Positions 1 through 8,233 of a stretch of DNA of 32,001 nt are shown piece by piece. The DNA is from a bacterium (GTDB lineage: Bacteria > Chloroflexota > Dormibacteria > UBA8260 > Bog-877). Each line of letters starts with the position of its first letter. Position 1 is the stretch's first letter. A program made the translations under genes and the position numbers. The notes below the pieces were generated by a model, which was not told the origin of the DNA, ran no database searches, and saw only the letters and a program-made list of their open reading frames with translations. The stretch is from the NCBI GenBank assembly GCA_021802115.1, contig JAKABA010000028.1, positions 1 through 32,001 of the forward strand, written 5' to 3'.

Positions 1-1434
1 GTCACCGACTCTGCGCACGACCTCCACCGCCAAGACAGGATCTGCAGACTTCGGCTCAACCAGCGGTGGCGCCGGCCGGAGCCGTGACGCCGGGGTGATC
101 CGATCTTTCACACCAGGAACGTCCCGCCGGCAGTCGCCCGGGGGCCCCCTCAACAGAAGTCACCCACAGCCCGACCCGCCAGTCACACTCGCCAACCTCT
201 TCCCAGTTCACTAAACCGCTCTCATGGGCACTCCTGCTCACTTTCCCGCCAGCTGCTGCCAACCCCGGCTGGAGGAGCTCCACCTAGCGCTGGACGAAGT
301 CGCCGGTGCCAGCCAGCCAGAACTGCGCCCAGCTGCTGATCCTAGTTGGCCTCGCCGGGCCCCTGTGATCGGCGGGCACGGCTTCACCGCCGCCACGGCC
401 CTGAACCAGCGGGCCCCCCAGCCAAGGCTTCGAGGAGCCGGCCCCCGGCGGGAAGCGGGAACGTCGTGGCAGCCTGCAGGTCGCTGACCGCAGCGGCGCA
501 GCGCTCCCGGCAGCCCGCGCGGCGATTCCACTCATCTTTCAACTGCCGGCCGCGCTCCGGCGGGTCGTGTGCGCCCAAACCGATGGCCACCGTCGCCCGA
601 CACTGGAGATGTTCCTTGGCCGCTCCCGGGTGCCTGCCGGGGCTGAACGAGCGGCGCTGACTGGCCCGATCACTCGAGTTGGCCGCTACCGGTCGGGCCG
701 CCCACCCGGCCGCACAGTTGAACCCGCGCTGGCCCATCTGTGCAGATGACGCCAGCTGCCATGGGCAAGCCGACGTCCCCGGCGACCTCAGCAACCTCGA
801 TCAGGGGTGCCCGCCAAGCCGGGCCCCCCGATTCCAAGCAGTCCCAGGAGGAACCACACCATGGTGCGAACTGAACCTCTTTCAGCCGACGAGCTGGCCG
901 CCTCCCGCTGGCGCTTCGCGCCAGGCGTGTGCGCCAGTCAGGGCGCTCCCGGTCTCCGACCAGCGGCTGCTGGAGCCCAAGAGCTAACTTCAGCAGCATC
1001 GCCGCCCGAAGCAGCACCCCGAAGTGGCCAACCTGGCTGGACCGACCGCGACTGATCAAGGGTGAGGCCAAGCGGCGTCTCCCCCCAGTCAAAGGTGATG
1101 GCCAAAGGTAAAGAAAGCAGTTCTCGACATGGGCCGTCGCCGCGGCCAGCCTGACCGAGGCACTTGGAGAGTGCGGGTGGCAGGCGTCACCCTCCACCAG
1201 CTGGTAAGGGGCCAGGATCCTCAGCCGGGTGTCTTCCGAGGGCATCGGGAAGGAGGCTCAGCAACCCTTGGGATCGTCCGACCAGGCCACCCAGATCCCT
1301 CGCGCCGCCAGGCCACATGCATGCCCGACCCGGCCCATATGATGCGAGGGTCGTTGGAATGGGTCATGGCCCGAGGTTGAGCGAGCGGCTGCCCACGCGG
1401 GCCGCCCCTCGACCACGAGTGGAGGGGATTCCGT
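1..1434. other. Region without a supported gene
   Basis: About 1.4 kb in which I see no convincing protein. Open frames exist on both strands because GC-rich DNA has few stop codons, but their translations are rich in Arg, Pro, Trp and Cys and show no recognisable domain. The longest (1245-670, minus) has no family motif. The only start with a strong ribosome-binding site is at 861, listed separately. A TATGAT hexamer at 1338-1343 could be a -10 element for the downstream stress gene, but no matching -35 is evident. The region may be intergenic or the decayed remains of former genes. Confidence 0.55.
861..1055 (+). pseudogene. Possible small ORF or gene remnant, 64 aa
   Basis: An ATG at 861 is preceded by AGGAGGAA (846-853) at good spacing, the strongest ribosome-binding site in the first kilobase. 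The first 20 or so residues (MVRTEPLSADELAASRWRF) look protein-like, with acidic-helix character. The rest is Ala/Pro/Gly-rich and does not resemble a fold, and the frame ends at a TGA at 1055. This could be a genuine small protein or the 5' end of a gene that has frameshifted and decayed. I do not recognise a family and propose no function. Confidence 0.2.
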
Positions 1435-1866
1435 ATGGGCAGGATCGTGGTCGGAGTGGACGGGTCGTCGCACTCGCTGGCGGCCCTGAGATGGGCCTGT
1501 GCGGAGGCCCGGCTGAGGCACGACTCGCTCGAACTAGTGGCCGCTTGGAGCATCCCCTCGGCCGCGTTGGACATCGCCTCGGAGGATGTCGTCGGGGCCC
1601 TGCTGGGCGCCGCCGAGGAGGCTATCGTGGCGGCGCGGAAGGAAGTCGCCAGGTGCGGGCCGGACCTCGAGGTGAAGACAGAGGTACGCCAGGGCCAGCC
1701 CGCCAGGATCCTGGTGGAGCAGGCAGAGGGCGCCGACCTTCTGGTGTTGGGATCGCGGGGCCTGGGCGATTTCAAGTCGCTGCTGCTGGGCTCGGTGAGC
1801 CAGGAGTGCAGCCATCACTCCCCGGTGCCGCTGGTGATCGTGCGCCCCGACGAGCGTCAGACGTGA
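1435..1866 (+). CDS. Universal stress protein, UspA family
   Basis: A single-domain Usp protein of 143 aa, the usual length. It opens with the typical beta strand GRIVVGVDGSSHS, where the Asp contacts ATP in nucleotide-binding members. Near residues 105-120 it has the ATP-binding signature G-x2-G-x9-G-S (GSRGLGDFKSLLLGS). The C-terminus PLVIVRPDE is also typical. It is therefore expected to be a cytoplasmic, ATP-binding dimer linked to stress, starvation or respiratory arrest, though the exact role cannot be read from sequence. The start is firm: GGAGGGG (1421-1427) lies 7 bases before the ATG. It is transcribed alone and converges on the sdhAB gene with 49 bp between the stops. Confidence 0.93.
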   Translation: MGRIVVGVDGSSHSLAALRWACAEARLRHDSLELVAAWSIPSAALDIASEDVVGALLGAAEEAIVAARKEVARCGPDLEVKTEVRQGQPARILVEQAEGADLLVLGSRGLGDFKSLLLGSVSQECSHHSPVPLVIVRPDERQT

Positions 1867-1872
1867 CCGGTG

Positions 1873-1913
1873 CTGAGCCGGCGCGGCCCACTCTGGAGCC
1901 GCTCCGCGCTCAG
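1873..1913. terminator. Possible bidirectional hairpin terminator
   Basis: The spacer between the convergent Usp and sdhAB genes can fold as CTGAG (1873-1877) and CGCGG (1882-1886) pairing with CCGCG (1904-1908) and CTCAG (1909-1913), with a 4-base bulge and a 17-base loop. There is no T-run on either side, so intrinsic termination is uncertain. Confidence 0.3.
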
Positions 1914-1915
1914 TC

Positions 1916-4525
1916 TCAGCCCTTGCCGGGCGGCCTCAGACGGTAGAGCATCCCCCGGACGGGGTCGAAGTGTCGGTCCGCGACCCGCTCCTTGAGGGGG
2001 ATGATGGCGTTGTCGGTGATCTTGATGTGCTCCGGGCACACCTCGGTGCAGCATTTGGTGATGTTGCACATCGCCAAGCCCGCTTCTCCATAGAGTTGGG
2101 GCAGGCGGTTGGCCACATCCTTGGGGTGCATCTCCAGGGATGCCATCCGGACCATGAAGCGCGGCCCGAAGAAGCGGGCCATATCGTCGTGCTCCCGCAT
2201 CACATGACACACATCCTGGCAGAGGAAGCACTCGATGCATTTCCTCTGCTCAATGACCCGCTCGATGTCGCGCTGCTGGATGATGAAGGGGGCATTGTCG
2301 CCGGCGGCCGGGGTGAACGGCTGGATCTTGCGATTGACCACGTAATTCCAGCTCACATCGGTGACCAGGTCCTCGATCTGGGGAAACACCTTCATCGGTT
2401 GGACCACGATCTCGCTGGTCAGCTCGAGCACCTCATCGACCCTGGTCTTGCACATCAGTGACGGCTTGCCGTTGATCTCAGCACTGCAGGATCCGCACTT
2501 GCCCGCCTTGCAGTTCCAGCGGCAGGCCAGGTCGCCGGTGCCGTTGGCCTGGATCCAATGGATGGCATCGAGCACTACCATGCCCTCGATCTGGGGCACA
2601 TGGAACAGCTCGAACGCGCCACCCCCTGCGTTTCCGCGCCAGACCCGCATCCGAACCTGCCGGTCGGTCAACCCGTCGTCGTAGGTGATCCGAAGGTTCC
2701 GGGGATGCTCGTCGTCGGGGGATGGTTCGACCACCGGCAAGGGTGCTCCCTTCCGCTTGGCCTTGAGCTTGGCATCGGCCGCATCCGCGACCGCGGTGGC
2801 TGCCACCCGGGTCTGCCCCTCGGTCAACTTCAAAAGCTCGGCCGGCATCGGCGGCCGGACCACCCGGACCACCTCCATCTGTCCGTTGGCACCCTTGCGC
2901 GTGACCAGGTTCACCTTGCCCAGCTCCTCATCGCGCTCCAGGTAGTCGAGGCGCCACTGCGAACCCCGGCTCTCTCTACGCTCCAAAGCCGAGCGCACGA
3001 TCGCCTCACTCACGGTCAGCATGAAGATGTCATCCCTGGCCCCGCTGAAGCCTGGGTTGTAGGCGGTGTCACCTGGCACCCGAATCCGGTCGGCCCGCTC
3101 TCTGAGCTCGAGTACCAACTCCAGGGCCTCTTGCAGTGATTGCTCGGTACGCGCGATCGCCGCCCCCGACTGCATCACGTCCTGCAGCTCTCGGTGGAGC
3201 TTGAAGGGGTCCTCCCCCTCCCCACCGGAGAGCGGTCGCAGCAGGATTTGGTGCTCTGCCTCGATCTCGGCAGCACTGACCACCGGCAGCTCGGGGTGGG
3301 ACCGAACGTACTCCGCCGCCGCCTCCCCGGCACGCCGGCCGAACACCAGGATGTCGCCGAGGGAGTTTCCCCCCAACCGGTTGGCGCCGTGCAGGCCGGC
3401 CGCGCACTCCCCCGCCGCAAACAGCCCGGGCACGGTGGTGGCGGCGGTCTCGGCCTCGACGTTGATGCCGCCCATGGTGTAGTGAATGGTGGGAGCCACC
3501 TCCATCGGCTCTTTGGTGATGTCGACCCCGGCCAGGCTGTGGAACTGCTCGTACATGGAGGGCAACCGCCGCCGGATCGCCTCCGCGCCCAGATGCGTCA
3601 CGTCCAGGAAGGCTCCCCCGTGAGGGGATCCTCGCCCGGCCTGAACCTCCTTGAAGATTGACCTGGCGACCACGTCTCTTGAGGAGAGGTCCTTCTTGAC
3701 CGGGTCGTAACGCTCCATGAAACGCTCGCCCACGCTGTTGCGCAGGATTCCGCCCTCGCCGCGGACCGCCTCCGTCACCAGAATGCCCCTGGCCCCCGGG
3801 GGCCACACCATCCCGGTGGGGTGGAACTGCACGAACTCCATGTCCTTCAGCTCCGCGCCGGCCTCGTAGGCCATCGCGGCGCCATCGCCGGTGCCTTCCC
3901 AGGAGTTGGAGGTGATCCGGTACATGCGCCCCCATCCCCCCGTGGCCAGAATCACCGCCTTGGCGCGCAGGGTGACGAATTCTCCGGTGGCCCTTTGATA
4001 ACCACAGCCGCCGGCGATCCTGTCCCCGTCCTTGAGCAATCGGGTCAGGGTGGTCTCCATGTGGACCGTGACCCCCTCGGTGTGGACCAGCCGGTCCTGG
4101 CAGGTCCGGATCAGCTCCAGCCCCGTGCGATCACCGATGTGGGCCAGTCGCCGCCAGGAATGGGCCCCGAAGGCGCGCTGACTGATGCGTCCCTCCTTGG
4201 TCCTGTCGAAGACGCCGCCCCACTGCTCCAACTCGATGACCCGGTCGATCACCTCATGGGAGTACAGCTCGACCATGCGCCAGTTGTTGACCATGGCGCC
4301 GCCGCGCATGGTGTCGCCGAAGTGGACCTGCCAGGAGTCCTCGGAGTCGAGATTGCCCAGGGCGGCGGCGATCCCGCCCTCGGCCATAACCGTGTGAGCC
4401 TTGCCCAGCAGGGATTTACAGACCACTCCCACCGACAAGCCCTGCTCGGCCGCCGCGATGGCGGCTCGCATGCCGGCCCCTCCCGCCCCCAGCACCAAGA
4501 CATCGTAGGAAGCCTCTATGGTCAT
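1916..4525 (-). CDS. sdhAB: Fused succinate dehydrogenase flavoprotein and iron-sulfur subunit (SdhA-SdhB)
   Basis: One 869-aa frame carries both catalytic subunits of succinate:quinone oxidoreductase (complex II). Residues 1 to about 565 are SdhA: dinucleotide fold GAGGAG (13-18), covalent-FAD His44 in KAHTV, HPTG (235-238), and catalytic Arg255, His348 and Arg383. After a charged, Ala/Lys/Pro-rich linker (about 570-622) comes SdhB: [2Fe-2S] cysteines 672, 677, 680 and 692, then CIECFLCQDVC (763-773) and CNITKCCTEVCP (820-831) for the [4Fe-4S] and [3Fe-4S] centres. The SdhB half closely resembles mycobacterial Sdh1 (Rv0247c), including the CRWNCKAGKCGSC motif. Mycobacteria encode these as two genes, so fusion is the oddity. 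No internal stop or restart signal is seen. AGGGAG (4531-4536) precedes the ATG, and the anchor gene ends 10 bp upstream. All cofactor ligands are present, so the enzyme should be active on the cytoplasmic face of the membrane. Confidence 0.95.
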   Translation of the reverse strand: MTIEASYDVLVLGAGGAGMRAAIAAAEQGLSVGVVCKSLLGKAHTVMAEGGIAAALGNLDSEDSWQVHFGDTMRGGAMVNNWRMVELYSHEVIDRVIELEQWGGVFDRTKEGRISQRAFGAHSWRRLAHIGDRTGLELIRTCQDRLVHTEGVTVHMETTLTRLLKDGDRIAGGCGYQRATGEFVTLRAKAVILATGGWGRMYRITSNSWEGTGDGAAMAYEAGAELKDMEFVQFHPTGMVWPPGARGILVTEAVRGEGGILRNSVGERFMERYDPVKKDLSSRDVVARSIFKEVQAGRGSPHGGAFLDVTHLGAEAIRRRLPSMYEQFHSLAGVDITKEPMEVAPTIHYTMGGINVEAETAATTVPGLFAAGECAAGLHGANRLGGNSLGDILVFGRRAGEAAAEYVRSHPELPVVSAAEIEAEHQILLRPLSGGEGEDPFKLHRELQDVMQSGAAIARTEQSLQEALELVLELRERADRIRVPGDTAYNPGFSGARDDIFMLTVSEAIVRSALERRESRGSQWRLDYLERDEELGKVNLVTRKGANGQMEVVRVVRPPMPAELLKLTEGQTRVAATAVADAADAKLKAKRKGAPLPVVEPSPDDEHPRNLRITYDDGLTDRQVRMRVWRGNAGGGAFELFHVPQIEGMVVLDAIHWIQANGTGDLACRWNCKAGKCGSCSAEINGKPSLMCKTRVDEVLELTSEIVVQPMKVFPQIEDLVTDVSWNYVVNRKIQPFTPAAGDNAPFIIQQRDIERVIEQRKCIECFLCQDVCHVMREHDDMARFFGPRFMVRMASLEMHPKDVANRLPQLYGEAGLAMCNITKCCTEVCPEHIKITDNAIIPLKERVADRHFDPVRGMLYRLRPPGKG

Positions 4526-4535
4526 GCCAGCTCCC

Positions 4536-5312
4536 TCAGAAGCCCAGGTGAGGGTCGTGGAAGACCCCGTACTGCAGCAGACGGATGTACACGTCGGTGA
4601 AGATCAGGGTGAACAGACTCACCCAAGCAAAGGTTGAGTGCCTGGCGTTGAGCCAGCTAACCCCCTTCCAGGCCTGATGCCGCTGCTTGCCGGCGACCAC
4701 GCAGGTGAAGCAGTCGACGCCGCCCCCGATCAGATGGCGCAGCGAGTGACAGCCGAAGGTGTAGCCGGTGAGGAAGATCACATTCACCAGCATGAACAGG
4801 CTGCCCACGCCGATCCCCCAATGGCCCTGGTAGGAGAAGGCCTGGACGGCGTCAATCCACAGCACGACCACGAAGCCCACCGCGAAGTACATGAAGAAAC
4901 GGTGCAGATTGTTGAGCACGAAGGGAAGCCGGCTCTCCCCGCGGTAGGCCCGGCCACGCCCGGTCGGCGACAGCGCCGCCAGCTGGCTGGGCTCCTTGAT
5001 CGCGCACCCCGGCGGGTCGGCGAAGAAGGAGCGGTAGTAGGCCTTGCGGTAGTAGTAGCAGGTGGCCCGGAAGCCCAGGGGCACATAGAAGATGAAGAGA
5101 GCCGGTGAGACCGGAGTCCTCCCGATCGCGACCTGCGGGGAGTAGAACGGCGAGAGGTACTGATGGAACTGGTCGCTGTGGAAGAAGACGATGGTCCACA
5201 GGCTGTAGATCCCGAAGATGGTCAGCCAGAGCACCACATTGGCCGGGTACAGCCACCAACGGTCCTGACGCCGCACGTCCGCGGCCGCTGGGTTGGTCAG
5301 CGTGGCCGCCAT
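4536..5312 (-). CDS. sdhC: Succinate dehydrogenase Sdh1-type membrane anchor (cytochrome b subunit)
   Basis: A 258-aa membrane protein with about five hydrophobic helices (near residues 24-44, 68-88, 136-158, 168-190 and 226-248). The GCHSLRHLIGG segment (187-197) resembles the anchor of the actinobacterial Sdh1 complex (Rv0249c type). It should bind the quinone and dock the fused SdhAB to the membrane. His137, His189, His193 and His225, in or beside helices, are candidate haem ligands. The frame is open for another 59 codons upstream, but the ATG at 5312 is preferred because it shares its A with the mdh stop (TAATG), a coupling junction, and because the upstream extension overlaps mdh and is Gly/Arg-rich. 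The sdhAB gene follows after 10 bp. Confidence 0.85.
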   Translation of the reverse strand: MAATLTNPAAADVRRQDRWWLYPANVVLWLTIFGIYSLWTIVFFHSDQFHQYLSPFYSPQVAIGRTPVSPALFIFYVPLGFRATCYYYRKAYYRSFFADPPGCAIKEPSQLAALSPTGRGRAYRGESRLPFVLNNLHRFFMYFAVGFVVVLWIDAVQAFSYQGHWGIGVGSLFMLVNVIFLTGYTFGCHSLRHLIGGGVDCFTCVVAGKQRHQAWKGVSWLNARHSTFAWVSLFTLIFTDVYIRLLQYGVFHDPHLGF

Positions 5313-6235
5313 TAGGGCAGCACCGCCATGACTTCCCGCACCGCCTGAGCGGAGCGCTCGAGTTCTGCCCTCTCCACCGCCGACAGCTCGACTTCGACCA
5401 CTTCGGTCACCCCACCGGCCCCCAGCTTGACCGGTACCCCGAGCACCACTCCCGAGATACCGTACTCGCCGGCCAGCCGGATGCCACACGGCAGTACCTG
5501 CCCTCTGTCACCCAGGATGGCCTCGACCATCTGGGCGTTGGCGGCAGCGGGCGCGTAGAACGCGCTTCCGGTCTTGAGCAGCTTGACGATCTCGGCGCCG
5601 CCGTCCCTTGTGCGCTGTACGATCTCCTCCAGCCGCTCCGAGGCGATCAGGCTGCCCACCGGGACTCCCGCGATGTTGGTCACCCCCCGCAAGGGAACCA
5701 TCGAGTCGCCATGGCCGCCGAGCACATAGGCCTCGACACTTCGCACCGAGACGCCAAGCTCCGCCGCCAGGAAGTGACGGAAGCGGGCGGTGTCCAGGAC
5801 TCCGCCCATGCCAATGACACGAAAGCGGTCCAGGCCACTCACCCTCAGGGTCAGCTCCGTCATCGCGTCCACCGGGTTTGTGACCACGATCAGGACCGCG
5901 CCCGGGGACCGCTTCAACACCTCCTCGGTGACCGGGCCCACAACCCTGGCGTTGGCCTCGATCAGATCATCCCGGCTCATCCCGGGCTTGCGCGCCAGTC
6001 CGGAGGTGATCACCACCACCTCGGAACCCTCGGTTATGGAATAGTCGGTGCCGCCCACCACGCGGCTGTCGTAGCCGACGACCGGGCCGGCCTCCGATAG
6101 GTCGAGGGCCTTGCCGGCCGCCAGCCCATCCACCACATCCACCAGAGTCAGATCAAAGCGATCCAACTCCGCCAGCCGCTGGGCCGTGGTGGCCCCAACG
6201 TTGCCAGCTCCGATTACCGAAACCTTCTGTCTCAT
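5312..6235 (-). CDS. mdh: NAD-dependent malate dehydrogenase (LDH-like class)
   Basis: A 307-aa enzyme that oxidises malate to oxaloacetate with NAD+ in the TCA cycle. It shows the Rossmann motif GAGNVGAT (9-16), substrate-binding arginines in LARKPGMSRDD (Arg82, Arg88), TNPVD (119-123), LDTAR (147-151) and the catalytic HGDS (His175). Arg rather than Gln at the specificity position (Arg82) argues for malate over lactate. The frame extends 17 codons further upstream, but the ATG at 6235 is chosen because GGGGGAGG lies just before it and homologues begin close to this strand. It overlaps sdhC by one base, so the product (oxaloacetate/NADH) and Sdh enzymes are translated together. The pyrophosphatase ends 81 bp upstream. 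Confidence 0.93.
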   Translation of the reverse strand: MRQKVSVIGAGNVGATTAQRLAELDRFDLTLVDVVDGLAAGKALDLSEAGPVVGYDSRVVGGTDYSITEGSEVVVITSGLARKPGMSRDDLIEANARVVGPVTEEVLKRSPGAVLIVVTNPVDAMTELTLRVSGLDRFRVIGMGGVLDTARFRHFLAAELGVSVRSVEAYVLGGHGDSMVPLRGVTNIAGVPVGSLIASERLEEIVQRTRDGGAEIVKLLKTGSAFYAPAAANAQMVEAILGDRGQVLPCGIRLAGEYGISGVVLGVPVKLGAGGVTEVVEVELSAVERAELERSAQAVREVMAVLP

Positions 6236-6316
6236 CGCACCTCCCCCTGCGTGGGCGCGGACGGCCACAGCCGTCTGGATCACCAATCATGATAGAGACC
6301 CGGTCGGGCCCCTGGC

Positions 6317-6832
6317 TCAGTCGGGAGAGGTCGCGCCGAGTCGCCGGCGACAGTCCTCGATGGCCGCCATGGCGGCGGCGCGACCCTCCCAGCCGCCCAC
6401 GGAGACCTCCTTCAGGTCCTCCAGTTGCTTGTAGGTCTCGAAGAAGACCTCGATCTCGCGCAGCCAATGGGGCGCCAGGTCCCCCAGCTCGGTGATGGGA
6501 TCAAACCTCGGGTCGCCGGCGGCCACACAGAGGACCTTGATGTCGGTGCCATGCTCGTCGGCCATGTGTAGCAATCCGATCGGCCTAGCCGCCACCGAGC
6601 AACCGGGGAAGGTCCCTTCCTCCACCACCACCAGGGCGTCCAGGGGATCCCCATCCTCGGCCAGGGTGTCTGGGATGAAGCCATAGTCAGTTGGATAGTG
6701 CACCGACGAGTGGAGCACCCGATCCAACCGGATGCGATGGGTCACATGATCCATCTCGTACTTGTTGCGGCTGCCCTTGGGAATCTCGATCACCACTTCG
6801 ACGGTGCCTTCCACTGCGCTCACCTCACTCAC
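6317..6832 (-). CDS. ppa: Inorganic pyrophosphatase, family I
   Basis: A 171-aa soluble pyrophosphatase that hydrolyses PPi to two phosphates. The family signature DGDPLD (60-65) supplies metal-binding aspartates. Also present are EIPKGSRNKYE (16-26), HYPTDYGFIP, the M-x-D-E-x-G-x-D-x-K segment (MADEHGTDIK) and ETYKQLEDLK near the C-terminus, so the metal and phosphate ligands look complete. The length matches bacterial family I enzymes. The start is GTG at 6832, overlapping the TGA of the deacetylase gene by four bases (GTGA), which implies coupled translation. It probably shares a transcript with mdh-sdhC-sdhAB 81 bp downstream. Confidence 0.94.
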   Translation of the reverse strand: MSEVSAVEGTVEVVIEIPKGSRNKYEMDHVTHRIRLDRVLHSSVHYPTDYGFIPDTLAEDGDPLDALVVVEEGTFPGCSVAARPIGLLHMADEHGTDIKVLCVAAGDPRFDPITELGDLAPHWLREIEVFFETYKQLEDLKEVSVGGWEGRAAAMAAIEDCRRRLGATSPD

Positions 6833-8169
6833 TGAAGCCAGGGAGCCAGCGCGCTGGCCGGCTCGTTGGGGTTCATTCTGACCCTCGCCAGCTGCCAGAT
6901 CGCGGCCGTGCTCTGAGCGTCGGAATCGATCCGGGAGTCGACCGCCCCGCCCACGTAGCCCAAGCCCGCCAGCTCAGCAAAGAGTGTCCTTTGGGCTGGG
7001 CCCACCCCGCTCGCCGCAGGGTATGGCCAAAGGCCACTGTAGGCGATGAACTGGACGGCGCGACCGGTGTGCTGCTCCAGCTGAGCGGCGGTCCGGCCCG
7101 CGAGCTGGGCCACCTCCGCCGCCTTCAGGCCCCAGAGGGCGACATTGTCATGCAAGCTGTGGTCCTCCACCCAGAAACCGCCCTGCGCCAGTTGGGTGAC
7201 CTGGCTCCAGCTCAGGTAGTGCTGGGGGTTGCGGCCCCCTCGCACGGTCACGAACTTGCCGACCAGCCCGCTGGGGACGAAGAAGGTGGCCGTGTAACCG
7301 ACCTGCGTCAGCACTGGGACCGCGTTCTGATACGGGCTCTCCCGGCCGTCGTCGAAGGTGATCACGACCGGTTTCGGCGGCAAGGCGAGGCCGTAAAGCA
7401 GGAAGTCGGCCAGCCGCGTGAGGGAGATGGAGTGGGCGCCGTTGGCGCCGAGGAACCGAATCTGGGCCGCGAACTGCGGGGGGGTCACGGTCAGGCCGTA
7501 CTCGAGTCGGTAGGCGTAGCCGCTGTTCCACTGAGCGGCGATCGGGAAGGGGGCCACCACGTGGTACATGAGGATCGGCACCGCCGCGGCCGCCTGCAAT
7601 TCGTGCCCGGGCTGGATAACCGGAGCGTCCAGAGATGCCGGGCCCTCCCCCACAACCTGGGGCGCCGCCCCGGGGCCGGGCAGCAGTACCAGCCGCAACT
7701 GCTGGTACATGGCTGCGACCCCCGCCGGGGCCAGGGCCGAAGGGTTGGCGAAGTGGACCAAGACCGGAACTTGGTAGCCTCCGGCCACCCTCACGGCCGG
7801 ATCCTCAGGGTCAACCCAGGCCGGAGCCGGTTGCGGTCCTCCCAGGGTGTAGGAGGTGATCGCGGCGGCGCCGCTGAACTTGGCAGCCAGCATCTGGGAG
7901 CGCTGGGTGGCAGACGGCCACATGGCCTGGGCCTGGGGCGCCAGCTCGCCCCACTGGGCCGCGTAGTCGCCGTCCTGCATCTGCTGCATGAAGCTGACCG
8001 CCACCGCCTCCAGGCGCTGCGTCAGGCCAACTGCAGCCGGCTGATCGCGGTGCGGGCGAGCCGCAGTCCGCGCCCGAGCCGGGGAGCTGGAATTGGCGAT
8101 CCCAGCCGCCCCGAGGAGAAGCGCCAGGCCCACAAGCGTGATCAGTGCCCGCCACCATCGGGATCCCAC
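6829..8169 (-). CDS. Secreted or membrane-anchored polysaccharide deacetylase (CE4/NodB domain)
   Basis: About 446 aa. A hydrophobic stretch after WWR (residues 8-26) acts as signal peptide or anchor. Residues about 48-185 form an accessory region resembling an NTF2-like fold (tentative). The catalytic part starts at ILMYHVV (199-205) and has the NodB metal-binding motif TFDDG (271-275), the His-x-x-His motif in DHSLH (His337, His340), and AYSGLWPYP near 376-384 as a divergent third motif. It should remove N- or O-acetyl groups from an extracellular glycan; the substrate is unknown. The frame is open to 8373, but that overlaps the glycosyltransferase. The GTG at 8169, after GTAGGATC and just before the hydrophobic stretch, is the best start. 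It follows a GT39 gene and overlaps ppa by 4 bp. Confidence 0.85.
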   Translation of the reverse strand: MGSRWWRALITLVGLALLLGAAGIANSSSPARARTAARPHRDQPAAVGLTQRLEAVAVSFMQQMQDGDYAAQWGELAPQAQAMWPSATQRSQMLAAKFSGAAAITSYTLGGPQPAPAWVDPEDPAVRVAGGYQVPVLVHFANPSALAPAGVAAMYQQLRLVLLPGPGAAPQVVGEGPASLDAPVIQPGHELQAAAAVPILMYHVVAPFPIAAQWNSGYAYRLEYGLTVTPPQFAAQIRFLGANGAHSISLTRLADFLLYGLALPPKPVVITFDDGRESPYQNAVPVLTQVGYTATFFVPSGLVGKFVTVRGGRNPQHYLSWSQVTQLAQGGFWVEDHSLHDNVALWGLKAAEVAQLAGRTAAQLEQHTGRAVQFIAYSGLWPYPAASGVGPAQRTLFAELAGLGYVGGAVDSRIDSDAQSTAAIWQLARVRMNPNEPASALAPWLQ

Positions 8170-8233
8170 AGAGCCCGATCCTACCCGAACCGGAGCGCGC
8201 CCGGTCCCGGCTGCGGAGTGGCGGGCGGGGCCC

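Noticed and set aside
670..1245. 191-aa minus-strand open frame in the left non-coding region
   Set aside because: No domain, no ribosome-binding site, and composition rich in Arg, Trp, Pro and Cys as expected from a random GC-rich frame.
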